From: DSOI01 sp041394885
GTDB taxonomy: Bacteria > Acidobacteriota > Terriglobia > Bryobacterales > Bryobacteraceae
DNA length: 64,000 bases
Reading direction: 5' to 3'
Assembly: GCA_041394885.1 (NCBI GenBank)
Contig: JAWKHI010000002.1
Span: 186,001 to 250,000, forward strand
The notes beneath the pieces are model-generated. The model searched no databases. It had not been told where the DNA came from and saw only the letters and a list, made by a program, of their open reading frames with translations. Below, in pieces: positions 8,380-16,853 of the stretch. The stretch's first letter is position 1; every line of letters begins with the position of its first letter. A program made the translations under genes and the position numbers.

Positions 8380-9867
8380 ATGAGCCTACTGCGGACCAAG
8401 AGCATTGACCGGCTGGTCGCCGATTCCGAAGATCCAGCCCGCCGGCTCGCCAAAACGCTAGGACCCTGGTCGATGGCCGCCCTCGGCATCGGCGCGGTCA
8501 TCGGGTCTGGTATTTTCATTCTCACGGGCACCGCCGCCGCTGGCGAAGTGCGCGCGTTTGAATCGATTCTCCACGCCCCGCTCCTCGATCTCCTTCTCCA
8601 GGGTCCGGACGCCATCGGCTCAATCGGACGTCCCGGCGCGGGGCCGGCCATCGCCCTTTCCTTCTTCCTGGTCGCCATCGCCTGCAGTTTCGCCGCGCTC
8701 TGCTACGCCGAACTGGCCTCCATGATTCCGGTGGCCGGGTCCGCCTACACCTATGCCTACGCCACCCTCGGTGAGATTTTCGCCTGGATCATCGGCTGGG
8801 ACCTCATCCTCGAGTACGCCGTCTCCAACATGGCCGTCGCCGTCGGGTTCTCTGCTTATTTCAATGACGTTCTACACGCCCTGTTCGGCATCTCGCTACC
8901 CAAACAGTTATCGGAGCCCATGTTTGTGGGCGGACAGCTCACCGGGGCTTGGTTCAATTTGCCCTCGTTCCTGATTCTCATGCTGCTCACCGTGCTCCTG
9001 GTCCGGGGCGTCCGCGAATCGGCTGGCGCCAACAACGCCATGGTCGCCATCAAGATCGCCGCCATTCTCATTTTCGTGTTCGGCGCCGCCCGTGCCGTTC
9101 AAGTGGAAAACTGGGAGCCGTTCATGCCCAACGGCTTTCCCGGTGTCCTCACAGGCGCCGCCATAGTCTTTTTCACCTACATCGGGTTTGACTCCGTTTC
9201 CACCGCCGCCGAGGAGTGCCGCAACCCCCAGCGGGACCTCCCCTTCGGCATCATCGTTTCGTTGATCGTTTGCACCCTGCTCTATGTGACCGTGGCGCTG
9301 GTGCTCACCGGCGTCGCCAACTGGAAGACCCTCAACTCGGCCGCCCCCGTCGCCGACGTCCTGCGCAATCTCGGCTACCACCGCATCCGCGCCATTGTCG
9401 GCATCGGAGCCCTCGTCGGCATGGTCAGTTCGCTCCTGGTGTTCCAGTACGGCCAGACGCGCATCTGGTTCGCTATGTCGCGGGACCGCCTGCTACCCGA
9501 CGCCTTCAGCAACGTTCATCCTGACTACAAGACGCCCCACGTCTCCACCTGGGTGGCCGGTCTCATCGTTGGAATTCCCGCCGGCATTTGGGATATCGGG
9601 ACCTTTGCCGATCTCGCCAACATCGGCACACTGTTCGCCTTTGTCGTCGTTTCCGCCGGAGTGATCGTCTTGCGCCGCTCTCAGCCTGCGCGCCCCCGCG
9701 GCTTCCGTGTTCCCTGGGTGCCTGTCCTGCCTGCGATCTCGATCTTTTTTTGCGCCGTACTCATGACCAGCCTGCCCATCGAAACATGGATCCGGTTCTT
9801 TGTTTGGCTCGCAGTCGGTCTCGTTATCTATTGGACCTATGGCCGCCGCCGCACCGCCGGTCTGTGA
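8380..9867 (+). CDS. APC-superfamily amino acid permease (cationic amino acid transporter type)
   Basis: 495 residues with about 12 hydrophobic helices. The first helix carries the APC substrate-binding glycine motif GSGIFILTG (near 47-55). The CAT/YfnA-like signatures IPVAGSAYTYAYATLGE and IGFDSVSTAAEECRNPQRDLP follow. The family imports amino acids by proton or sodium symport or by exchange in the inner membrane. A TATGCT hexamer lies about 15 bases before the ATG. The next gene starts 20 bases downstream and may be co-transcribed or use its own start. The specific substrate is not readable. Confidence 0.93.
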   Translation: MSLLRTKSIDRLVADSEDPARRLAKTLGPWSMAALGIGAVIGSGIFILTGTAAAGEVRAFESILHAPLLDLLLQGPDAIGSIGRPGAGPAIALSFFLVAIACSFAALCYAELASMIPVAGSAYTYAYATLGEIFAWIIGWDLILEYAVSNMAVAVGFSAYFNDVLHALFGISLPKQLSEPMFVGGQLTGAWFNLPSFLILMLLTVLLVRGVRESAGANNAMVAIKIAAILIFVFGAARAVQVENWEPFMPNGFPGVLTGAAIVFFTYIGFDSVSTAAEECRNPQRDLPFGIIVSLIVCTLLYVTVALVLTGVANWKTLNSAAPVADVLRNLGYHRIRAIVGIGALVGMVSSLLVFQYGQTRIWFAMSRDRLLPDAFSNVHPDYKTPHVSTWVAGLIVGIPAGIWDIGTFADLANIGTLFAFVVVSAGVIVLRRSQPARPRGFRVPWVPVLPAISIFFCAVLMTSLPIETWIRFFVWLAVGLVIYWTYGRRRTAGL

Positions 9868-9887
9868 GAGGCACTACACTGGTTAAC

Positions 9888-10496
9888 ATGGTGTTGGGTT
9901 TCATCTTTCTACTCATGCTCCAAACCGAACACGGCGGCCACCACCCGCCCCGCGATGCCGAAGCCTACGCAAAGATCCTCGAGGACCCCGAGCGGGATCG
10001 CTGGCAGAAGCCGCTCGTGGTCATCGAAGCTTTACGCTTGCGTCCCAATGAAATTGTCGCCGATATCGGCGCCGGCTCGGGTTACTTTACGCGTCGCATC
10101 GCCATCCACGTGAGCAAGGTATTCGCGGTGGATCTCGACGCAAAGCTCCTGGCCAAAACCAAGGATTCCTCGCCTGCCAACGTCGAAACCGTATTGGCCA
10201 AACCGGATGATCCGAAGCTTCCTCCAGAGTCCGTCGACACCATCTTTTTCTGCGACGTGCTGCATCACATCGAAAACCGCGCGGCCTACTACAAGAAGCT
10301 GAACGCCGCGCTCAAGCCCGGCGGACGGATCGTCATCGTGGATTTCCACAAGCGCGAACTCCCCGTTGGGCCCAAGCCCCCGATGAAGCTCGAACCGGAG
10401 CAGGTCAAGGCCGAATTCGAGCACGCAGGCTTCCGGCTGAAGTCTGAACATCGCGGTCTGCTCGAGTATCAGTATTTTCTCGAGTTCGAGCGATAG
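9888..10496 (+). CDS. Class I SAM-dependent methyltransferase
   Basis: 202 residues. A short hydrophobic N-terminus is followed by PRDAEAYAKILEDPERDRWQ and a methyltransferase core: motif I VADIGAGSGYFT near residues 55-66, an acidic strand end AVDLDA, motif IV IFFCDVLHHI, and LKPGGRIVIVDF. It methylates a small molecule or an unknown acceptor. The hydrophobic start (MVLGFIFLLML) may be a signal or anchor, placing the enzyme outside the cytoplasm or on the membrane, which is unusual for this fold. TACACT ends 7 bases before the ATG with no SD, suggesting a leaderless transcript. Confidence 0.88.
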   Translation: MVLGFIFLLMLQTEHGGHHPPRDAEAYAKILEDPERDRWQKPLVVIEALRLRPNEIVADIGAGSGYFTRRIAIHVSKVFAVDLDAKLLAKTKDSSPANVETVLAKPDDPKLPPESVDTIFFCDVLHHIENRAAYYKKLNAALKPGGRIVIVDFHKRELPVGPKPPMKLEPEQVKAEFEHAGFRLKSEHRGLLEYQYFLEFER

Positions 10497-10558
10497 GCAG
10501 CGAAAATCCCCTCTCCGGGCGATGGAAACCCGCCCTCTCCGGCGCTATTCTGTAGCCA

Positions 10559-11620
10559 ATGACACTCCGGACCGCTCCCTTTTTGTTCGCCCTCGCCTCG
10601 CTCTCTCTGGCCCAGCAGATCGCCATACAAGGGGACCAGACCTGGGTCGACACCAAGCTCGACGTCGCCGCCGGCGAGACCCTTCGCATCACCGGGGAGG
10701 GCTCAATCGCCTACACCAACAACAAAGGCGAAAAACAGACCGCCGCTCCGTCCGGGCTCAAGCGCGGGTTTCGTGACCTCATCAAGACCCTGCCTGTGAA
10801 CGCGGCCGGCAAAGGCGCGCTCGTGGCCCGCATCGGCGACGCTCTCCCCTTCCTGGTCGGTCCTGAATGGGAAGGCAAAGCCCCTGTCGGCGGACGCCTG
10901 TTTCTCGGCCTCAATCAAGGCGCTTCCGACAAGGCCGAAGGCTCCCTTACCGCCAAGGTCGAACGGCTCGCCGCCGCCCCTCCCCCGGTCGACGTCAGCA
11001 AACTCAAACTCCCCGTCCTGACGCAGCAACTGCTGGATTCGATTGCCCCACGCGTTCAGGATGCTGCCGGAACTCCCGGCGACCGTGTGAACTTCATCGT
11101 CGTTGGCGGCGAGCAGCAACTGGTGGGCGCTTTGAAGCAGGCCGGCTGGGTGATCGTTGACAAGGATAAGAAATCCGCCGTCCTCGCCGCCGCCTTCGGC
11201 ACCTTCCAGAAGCAGGCCTACGTCACCATGCCCATGAGCGAACTCCAGTTATTCGGCCGCAATCAGGATTATGGCTTTGCTCAGGGCGATCCGCTCAAGG
11301 TCGTGGCGGCGCGGCACCACTTCCGCGTGTGGAAGGCCCCCTTCACCCTCGACGGCGTCACCGTGTTTGCCGGCGCCGGTACCCACGACATCGGCTTCGA
11401 CAAAGACCAGCGCACCGGCGGCGTCACCCACAAAATCGACCCCGACACGGACCTCGAGCGTGACTACATCGGCAAGACCCTGCAGAATACCGGCAACGTC
11501 GCCAAGCTCGATTACATGACCCCGGCCAATACCATCACCACCGCCAAGACCGCCCACGGCGAGGAGTTTCACTCCGATGGGCGGACCCTCGTGATCTACC
11601 TCATGCCCCAGGCCGAGTAG
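10559..11620 (+). CDS. Secreted protein with lectin-like (PA-IL type) N-terminus and LssY-like C-terminal domain
   Basis: 353 residues with a signal peptide ending near ASLSLAQ. Residues 20-130 (QTWVDTKLDVAAGETLRITG...GDALPFLVG) resemble the PA-IL galactose-binding lectin-like sandwich. Residues 150-350, with VGALKQAGWVIVDK, YGFAQGDPLKVVAARHHFRVW and AGAGTHDIGFDKDQRTGGVTH, match the LssY C-terminal domain. Neither domain has a settled enzymatic role in such proteins. Similar two-part proteins occur in Acidobacteria; that is recollection, not a search. TATTCT ends 7 bases before the ATG with no SD. It is convergent with the exopolysaccharide operon, with only 6 bases between the stops. Confidence 0.8.
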   Translation: MTLRTAPFLFALASLSLAQQIAIQGDQTWVDTKLDVAAGETLRITGEGSIAYTNNKGEKQTAAPSGLKRGFRDLIKTLPVNAAGKGALVARIGDALPFLVGPEWEGKAPVGGRLFLGLNQGASDKAEGSLTAKVERLAAAPPPVDVSKLKLPVLTQQLLDSIAPRVQDAAGTPGDRVNFIVVGGEQQLVGALKQAGWVIVDKDKKSAVLAAAFGTFQKQAYVTMPMSELQLFGRNQDYGFAQGDPLKVVAARHHFRVWKAPFTLDGVTVFAGAGTHDIGFDKDQRTGGVTHKIDPDTDLERDYIGKTLQNTGNVAKLDYMTPANTITTAKTAHGEEFHSDGRTLVIYLMPQAE

Positions 11621-11626
11621 GATCGT

Positions 11627-13399
11627 CTACTCGCTGGTCACCTTCACCTGACGTGCTACAGACCCGCCTTGCGCGTTGAACGCCCGCACATCGATCGTCT
11701 GTATGGCCGAGTAGTCACTGCTTAGATCGAACGTCACCACCACCGTGAATTGGCTCCCGTAAGGGCGTGAGTCCTGGCTGCGGAACCAGGTGTCGAACTG
11801 GCTGGATACGTTCACCTTCACTAACGTCGCCGCCAGCCGGACGCCGGGCGCCGGGGTGAGAGCGAATTCCAGCCGGTCTACCGACCGCGATGGCGCCGCC
11901 CCCCGCATCACCAGGTCGAAGCTCTTCGCGTTGCGCGCCACAAGGCTCACCGACCGGATCACCGGCGCGCCGGGTGGGATCTCCACGGTCGTTACCGGCG
12001 GGGACCCGCGCGTCAAATCGAACTTCCCCGCGCTGATCGATGCCACCAGCGTGATCGTTCCCGCCAGGCTCCCCGTCTGCATGCGCACCGTTCGCAGCGA
12101 CGATCCGAAAAGCGCCCGCGTCGTGTTGGCTGGAATCCGGAACTCGATCGAACGGGATCCGGTGACGAATTGCACCGCCGGATCGTCCAGGAACGACTCC
12201 GACGAAAAACTCAGGATCAGCTTGCCCGTCAGGTCATACGGATACGGTTCGCTCAACTCGAGACCCACCGCGGGCTGCTCCAGTGCTTCCGCTTTCCCCG
12301 GCACGCCGATGAATTGCGCTTCCGGCAGCGGAGGCGGCTCGCTCCCCACCCCGATCAGCTTGTAGCCCTCGTCATGCACCAGCAGCGATCCGGTGATCGT
12401 TCCCACCTCGAGCGGCGCGAACACCGCTTGCACCGTCACCGATTGGCCCGGTGGCACCGCCAGCGGAAACTGCACGTCGCGCGCCAGCGAGAAGCCGTCT
12501 CCGCCGACGCTTACCGCCGCGACGTATCCTGTTTCGTCTCCCGTGTTCGACACCTCGATCGAGAACGTGCGTTTGCTTCCCACCGGCGTGTTTGGCACCA
12601 CCGCCGATACGGTGCTCCGTAACGGAATCCGGACGTCGCCGAACGCCAGCGCGGAGCTCATTTGCGGACCCGTCCCGCGCCCGGCCAACACGTACTGCCG
12701 CTGATCCAGCCGGAACTGCCCGCGCAGTTCCCCGATTTCTCGCGGCACGAACGCAATACCGAAATAGATGGACTCGCCCGGTTGTATCGGGTACGGGATC
12801 GGCGGCGGATCCAACAGCGTGAACATCCCTCCCGTAACCGCGAGGTTCCCCAACTGTCCTGGCGCGTTCCCGCTATTGTGAAGTCGCATCCGGACCACGC
12901 TCCGGCTGATGTTCACCGCCGCGTTGCCGAACGAGATCACCGGCCCCGCGATGCTCTTCACCTCGCCCGCGTCGTTCAACAGTTCGAGGTCGAGAATCGG
13001 CGCCGTCGCCAGCCCGCGCAACTCGTACACACGCTGCACGCCGGCCACATGAAGCCGCAGTTGCCCCTTGAACTCACCCGGCGTCACCGGCGCGAACTGC
13101 ACATTGAATCGCAACTCGCCGCCCTCCACGATGGATGCCGGCAGCAATGGCACCTGCGACATTTCGAACCCCGTGCCGGCCGCATCCACCTGGATCACGC
13201 TGATGCGCGCCTTGGTCCGGTTGTTGATGATCACCGCCAGCGATCCGCGCGTCCCCACCGTGATGGCCGGAAACGGAATCGGGTCTCCGGAATTCAGCAC
13301 CGTCTGGTTGCCGGCGTTGTAGTTGACGTAGCTCACCACCACGTCCTGGGCCATCGCCGCAACGGCGAACAGCCCGATCGCCGGCGCCAGCCGCCTCAC
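11627..13399 (-). CDS. Secreted protein with repeated ASH/choice-of-anchor-D Ig-like domains
   Basis: 590 residues. GTG start at 13399 overlaps the upstream stop (GTGA), and the N-terminus is a signal peptide ending near FAVAAMAQ. Three or four tandem Ig-like units carry the ASH/choice-of-anchor-D pattern (INNRTKARISVIQVDAAG, LRLHNSGNAPGQLGNLAVTGG, VSNTGDETGYVAAVSVGGDGF), ending in a different beta-rich segment with TTVEIPPGAPVIRSVSLVAR. There is no catalytic motif. It is the last gene of the ten-gene operon, so it may be a surface or matrix protein associated with the polysaccharide. In-frame sequence upstream of 13399 is out of frame with the real upstream gene and was not used. Confidence 0.85.
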   Translation of the reverse strand: MRRLAPAIGLFAVAAMAQDVVVSYVNYNAGNQTVLNSGDPIPFPAITVGTRGSLAVIINNRTKARISVIQVDAAGTGFEMSQVPLLPASIVEGGELRFNVQFAPVTPGEFKGQLRLHVAGVQRVYELRGLATAPILDLELLNDAGEVKSIAGPVISFGNAAVNISRSVVRMRLHNSGNAPGQLGNLAVTGGMFTLLDPPPIPYPIQPGESIYFGIAFVPREIGELRGQFRLDQRQYVLAGRGTGPQMSSALAFGDVRIPLRSTVSAVVPNTPVGSKRTFSIEVSNTGDETGYVAAVSVGGDGFSLARDVQFPLAVPPGQSVTVQAVFAPLEVGTITGSLLVHDEGYKLIGVGSEPPPLPEAQFIGVPGKAEALEQPAVGLELSEPYPYDLTGKLILSFSSESFLDDPAVQFVTGSRSIEFRIPANTTRALFGSSLRTVRMQTGSLAGTITLVASISAGKFDLTRGSPPVTTVEIPPGAPVIRSVSLVARNAKSFDLVMRGAAPSRSVDRLEFALTPAPGVRLAATLVKVNVSSQFDTWFRSQDSRPYGSQFTVVVTFDLSSDYSAIQTIDVRAFNAQGGSVARQVKVTSE

Positions 13400-14376
13400 C
13401 GCGCGCCTCCGGGCATCGGGATGAAGAAGCTGGCTCGATCCTGCCCCAAGTCGATCACCAGCACCGGATCCCGCCGCAGACGCGTGCAGACCAGGATGCG
13501 GCCTGGAACCAGATAGTCCAGACGGTCCGGCAGCGCGGGCAATTCGAGATAGCCCGTTACGCCCCGCTCCCGGATGCTCACGATGGCCAGCCATCCATCT
13601 TCTTGCGCAACGGCAACTTCGTCGCGCGACACCGCCTGGATGCCCGCGGCCTGGGACACGCCCTCCGCCATCGTCTCCAGTTCTCCCGAGTCCGGCGCGC
13701 CGTGTACGCGCAACACGCGTGCCGCCGTGCGGTCCGCCATCCACAGGCCTCCCTGCGCTTCCAGGTAAATCATGCGTGCGATGTCCACCCCTTCGAGCCA
13801 TCGCGCCACCCGCGGCTCGCCGGGCGCGTCCGCGCAAAGCATCACCAGCGCCGTTGCGTTCTCCGATCGAGCCGCGGCAATCGCGCATCCCGGCTCATGC
13901 TGGAACGCCACCGCTCCCTGCGCCGGGCTGAGGACGCCGGGCAGGGAAGCCAGCGCGACCTCGGGCCCCGGCACTGGTTCCTTCTCGAGACCGGTCACCA
14001 GCCGGACCGTTTCCTCCGTGAACAGCAGCGCCATTCTTCCGGCGGGATCGAGTTCCACTCGCGTCGCCGGGCCGAGCGGCAGCAACTCTGGCGCTCCATC
14101 GGCCAGACCCGTCACCCGCCACGCCGATGGCGCGCCATCGGCTTCCGCGATCGCAATCGCGATCGCTCCGCCGTTCCGGATCTCCATCTGTTTCGGTGCG
14201 ATCTCCAGCGCAACCGCGCGCCCCAGATACGCCCCGCCCGGTTCCCCGATCACAGGCCGCACCTCACCTCGGATCTCATCGAACACGAACCCGGACCGCG
14301 GCCCCACCAACGAGACCTGCGCCGCCAGCAAACCCGGCAGCGTCATCGAAACGGCCATGTGGAACAATCGCCTCAA
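13396..14376 (-). CDS. Secreted protein of unknown function, probable beta-propeller
   Basis: 326 residues with a signal peptide ending near LPGLLAAQ. The rest is short repeated beta-strand blocks of about 45-50 residues (GRMALLFTEETVRLVTGL, GAVAFQHEPGCAIAAARS, GGLWMADRTAARVLRVHG, DEVAVAQEDGWLAIVSI). That is what an NHL- or YVTN-like propeller looks like, but I cannot assign a family. ATGA and GTGA overlaps with both neighbours tie it tightly to the exopolysaccharide operon. The equivalent position in described pga or bcs operons holds no such gene. Confidence 0.78.
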   Translation of the reverse strand: MRRLFHMAVSMTLPGLLAAQVSLVGPRSGFVFDEIRGEVRPVIGEPGGAYLGRAVALEIAPKQMEIRNGGAIAIAIAEADGAPSAWRVTGLADGAPELLPLGPATRVELDPAGRMALLFTEETVRLVTGLEKEPVPGPEVALASLPGVLSPAQGAVAFQHEPGCAIAAARSENATALVMLCADAPGEPRVARWLEGVDIARMIYLEAQGGLWMADRTAARVLRVHGAPDSGELETMAEGVSQAAGIQAVSRDEVAVAQEDGWLAIVSIRERGVTGYLELPALPDRLDYLVPGRILVCTRLRRDPVLVIDLGQDRASFFIPMPGGAR

Positions 14377-14957
14377 CGAGGCCCTCCCACCCCGACGCCT
14401 CCGACGCCCACCGATACCGGCGGCGATTGCGGTCCGCCGCCGCCCCGGCTCGCCAGCACGCCTCCGAGCGTCGCCGCGACACCGATGCCCAGCACCAGCA
14501 CCAAGGCGCGGCCCCGTCCCGTGCGCTTCACCTCGGGCTCATCGGTCCGCGGCGCCGCGTACTGGAACAGGCTATTGGATTGCACGATCGCCGTCCCGGC
14601 TTCCCGCCCCCCGGCCGCCACATCTACCGCGAGGCTGAAACGGCCTTCCTGCCCATTGGGCACGAACGAGGAGAATCCGGCCCGGCCCCTGTCGTCGGTG
14701 AGCACTTCGATGGTCCGGCTGCCGTCCACGAACCGCCCCCCCGGTCCGAGTTCCGGCAGCGTGAAGCGCACCTTCGCCGCTTCCACCGCGCGGTTCCTCG
14801 CATCCCGAACTTCCACCTCCACTGGGCTCACCGCCCGGCGGCGGATGTTGTTCACTGCCCCATCCCCCTGCAGCACAACCACGCGCAATTCGCCTTCCTG
14901 CCCGAATCCGGGAAAGGCGAATATCACCGACATCCCGATCGCAACTATGTTTCGCAT
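14373..14957 (-). CDS. Membrane-anchored Ig-like protein
   Basis: 194 residues. The signal peptide ends near FPGFGQ. Residues 40-135 form a single Ig-like/carboxypeptidase-regulatory-like sandwich (VSPVEVEVRDARNRAVEAAK...LTDDRGRAGFSSFVPNG). A transmembrane helix near 150-170 (ALVLVLGIGVAATLGGVLA) and a Gly/Val/Pro-rich tail follow. The sandwich would lie outside the cytoplasm, anchored by the C-terminal helix. I do not recognise the full-length family. It overlaps the next gene by ATGA and lies 25 bases after the PEGA gene. Confidence 0.78.
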   Translation of the reverse strand: MRNIVAIGMSVIFAFPGFGQEGELRVVVLQGDGAVNNIRRRAVSPVEVEVRDARNRAVEAAKVRFTLPELGPGGRFVDGSRTIEVLTDDRGRAGFSSFVPNGQEGRFSLAVDVAAGGREAGTAIVQSNSLFQYAAPRTDEPEVKRTGRGRALVLVLGIGVAATLGGVLASRGGGGPQSPPVSVGVGGVGVGGPR

Positions 14958-14982
14958 CGTTCCTCCTTCGGCTCGCCCACCC

Positions 14983-15819
14983 TCATCGCTGGACGACCAG
15001 AGTGTCTTCCATCGCCGCCTGAATCGTGGCGTCGCCTCCGGGCGTCACCACCAGTAACCGGTCCCACGCCGCCTTGCCCGGCTTTAACAGCTTTATCTGA
15101 TGCTCGCCCGCGGGTAGCCGTAGCGTGGACGGCGTGTATCCCATGAATTTCCCGTTGATCAGAATCTCGGCGCCCTCGGGGTTGGACCGTATCGCCAGCG
15201 TCGACAACGCGGCGGTCTCCGGATCCGCCCGTTCGTTTTGGAACGGATCCGCTCCGGGCGTACACACTCCCGGCGCCGGCCTGTCCAGGCCCGTCCGGTC
15301 AAGCGCCACATCCTCGGCCAGGTACGCCGTGAATTCACGCCCCTTCGGGATCACCACGTCCTTGCCGTACAGAAACAGCAGCACTGGCAGAGCCGGCAGC
15401 GCCAGCACGCTGTCGCTCACATTGGTGTCCACCGCGCCCCGATGCTTCATGCCGCGCGGCACCGCCCGCAATCCCGCGGCGGACCCATCCGGCAGACATA
15501 CCGCCAGCAAATCCAGATCGATCTTTCCGTTCTTCCGCAAGCGGCTCTTCGGCTCCACCGCTGTCAATACGCCCCACGCCAGGCTTCCGCGCGGGATCAC
15601 CGTCACATCCCGCAGCCGGACCTCTTCCACCACCTCGAACTCCACCCGCTCGTCCACCTTGGACTCCGCCGATGACAGCGTCTTGCGCAGCCGAATCTCG
15701 ATTTCCGTATCGGCTGGAACGCGCACCACGCGGTGATGCGGCTCGATCGGCGGCGCGCCGCTCGCCATCGTGAGGGCCACGGAAAGGATGAGCGCCCAAT
15801 GACGAGATCTCAGGGCCAC
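14983..15819 (-). CDS. Secreted PEGA-domain protein
   Basis: 278 residues. GTG 15819 is chosen because GGAGA sits about 7 bases upstream and a signal peptide follows directly (LRSRHWALILSVALTMASG). The middle region (ADTEIEIRLRKTLSSAESKV...VIPRGSLAWGVLTAVEPKSR) is a beta-domain found in Acidobacteria secreted proteins. The C-terminal 75 residues are a PEGA domain (LAIRSNPEGAEILINGKFMG, LPAGEHQIKLLKPG), a surface beta-sandwich. The start overlaps the stop of the GH18 gene by 10 bases. Likely envelope or matrix associated; no enzymatic motif. Confidence 0.85.
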   Translation of the reverse strand: MALRSRHWALILSVALTMASGAPPIEPHHRVVRVPADTEIEIRLRKTLSSAESKVDERVEFEVVEEVRLRDVTVIPRGSLAWGVLTAVEPKSRLRKNGKIDLDLLAVCLPDGSAAGLRAVPRGMKHRGAVDTNVSDSVLALPALPVLLFLYGKDVVIPKGREFTAYLAEDVALDRTGLDRPAPGVCTPGADPFQNERADPETAALSTLAIRSNPEGAEILINGKFMGYTPSTLRLPAGEHQIKLLKPGKAAWDRLLVVTPGGDATIQAAMEDTLVVQR

Positions 15820-16853
15820 GCCGGGTCTCCTTTCCTCTCGAATACGCGCGGCCAAACCGCCGGATCCTCCTGCCCCAGCCTCCACGCCGAGAACCCGCGC
15901 AGCCGGTACCGCCGCATCAACTCCATGCGGCGTGCAAGACTCGCCGCGTCGTGAAACCATATGACGTGCGAAACGCGATCTCGATCGAAGCGGATCGACG
16001 GCTCTTCATGCAGCGGACTCCACACCGGAGGCGCATCGGCCCGCATCGCCTCCGCCTGCGCTTCCGCCCACGGGCCCGTCGTCACGCGCGTTCCCGCCCA
16101 ATGCCGGTGATAGAGCGGCAAACCCAGCATGATCTTCGACGCTGGAACCGTCTCGAGCACCGTTCGGATGCACGCTTCTACCCACGCGATTCCCGCCACC
16201 GGACCCGGCGTGTCGGCCGTGGCGTATTGATCGTATGCCATGAGTGTCAGAAAGTCCGACGCCGATGCCAGCCGCGCATAGTCGAACCCTTCCGATCGCG
16301 GCGTCGGGGTCCAACTTGCGGGCTTGGCGTCCACCGCCCCGATCGAATAAACCGGCGACGCCACCGCCACGCTCAACTGCTTGCCGTAACGGTGCAACTC
16401 CTCCCCCAGCCGCGACGCCAGGTCCGCATAGGGTTCGCGGTCGGAGGCTTCGAGATTCTCGAAATCCAGCTGCAGGCCTTGAAAACCTTCAGCCAGCGCC
16501 AGCCGCGCCAGTTTCCCCGCCAACGCACTGCGTGAGGCGTCGTCCCGAAGAACCGCACGGAGCACCGCGACTTCGAAGTCTCCGTTCATCACGATCGGCA
16601 TCAGCGCGATCCCTCGCTCGGCGGCCAGCCGCGCCACCCGTGCGTCAATCGTCGTCTTGATCGCCCCATCGGCCCCCACCACGATCCACGCCGGCGACAG
16701 CACTCCGATGCTCCCGCTGTTTTGCTCGAGCGATTGGTATGCCGCTGTGTCGTCCACATAGTAAAACTGCGCCAGCGGCGCCCGTGGCGCATCTCCGCCC
16801 GGAGCCGAAACCAGACCAGCCGACAACGCGATTGCGATGAGCGCGGATCTCAT
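15810..16853 (-). CDS. Secreted GH18-family glycosidase (YaaH-like / PgaB hydrolase-like)
   Basis: 347 residues with an N-terminal signal peptide. The GH18 catalytic strand reads GLQLDFENL near residue 130; the final Asp-x-Glu is kept while the two earlier aspartates of DxxDxDxE are Gln. This matches the variant of spore-germination YaaH-type GH18 enzymes, as do LMAYDQYATADTPGPVAG near 205 and KIMLGLPLYHRHW. In E. coli PgaB a GH18-like domain is fused to the deacetylase and cuts poly-beta-1,6-GlcNAc; here it is a separate gene with ATGA overlap to the deacetylase-fold gene. Probable role (inference): trimming the polymer made by the operon. Confidence 0.88.
   Translation of the reverse strand: MRSALIAIALSAGLVSAPGGDAPRAPLAQFYYVDDTAAYQSLEQNSGSIGVLSPAWIVVGADGAIKTTIDARVARLAAERGIALMPIVMNGDFEVAVLRAVLRDDASRSALAGKLARLALAEGFQGLQLDFENLEASDREPYADLASRLGEELHRYGKQLSVAVASPVYSIGAVDAKPASWTPTPRSEGFDYARLASASDFLTLMAYDQYATADTPGPVAGIAWVEACIRTVLETVPASKIMLGLPLYHRHWAGTRVTTGPWAEAQAEAMRADAPPVWSPLHEEPSIRFDRDRVSHVIWFHDAASLARRMELMRRYRLRGFSAWRLGQEDPAVWPRVFERKGDPAWP

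Noticed and set aside
13400..13888. In-frame extension of the ASH-domain gene upstream of GTG 13399
   Set aside because: It runs across the 13396-14376 gene in another frame and is low-complexity; the GTG with its signal peptide explains the start.
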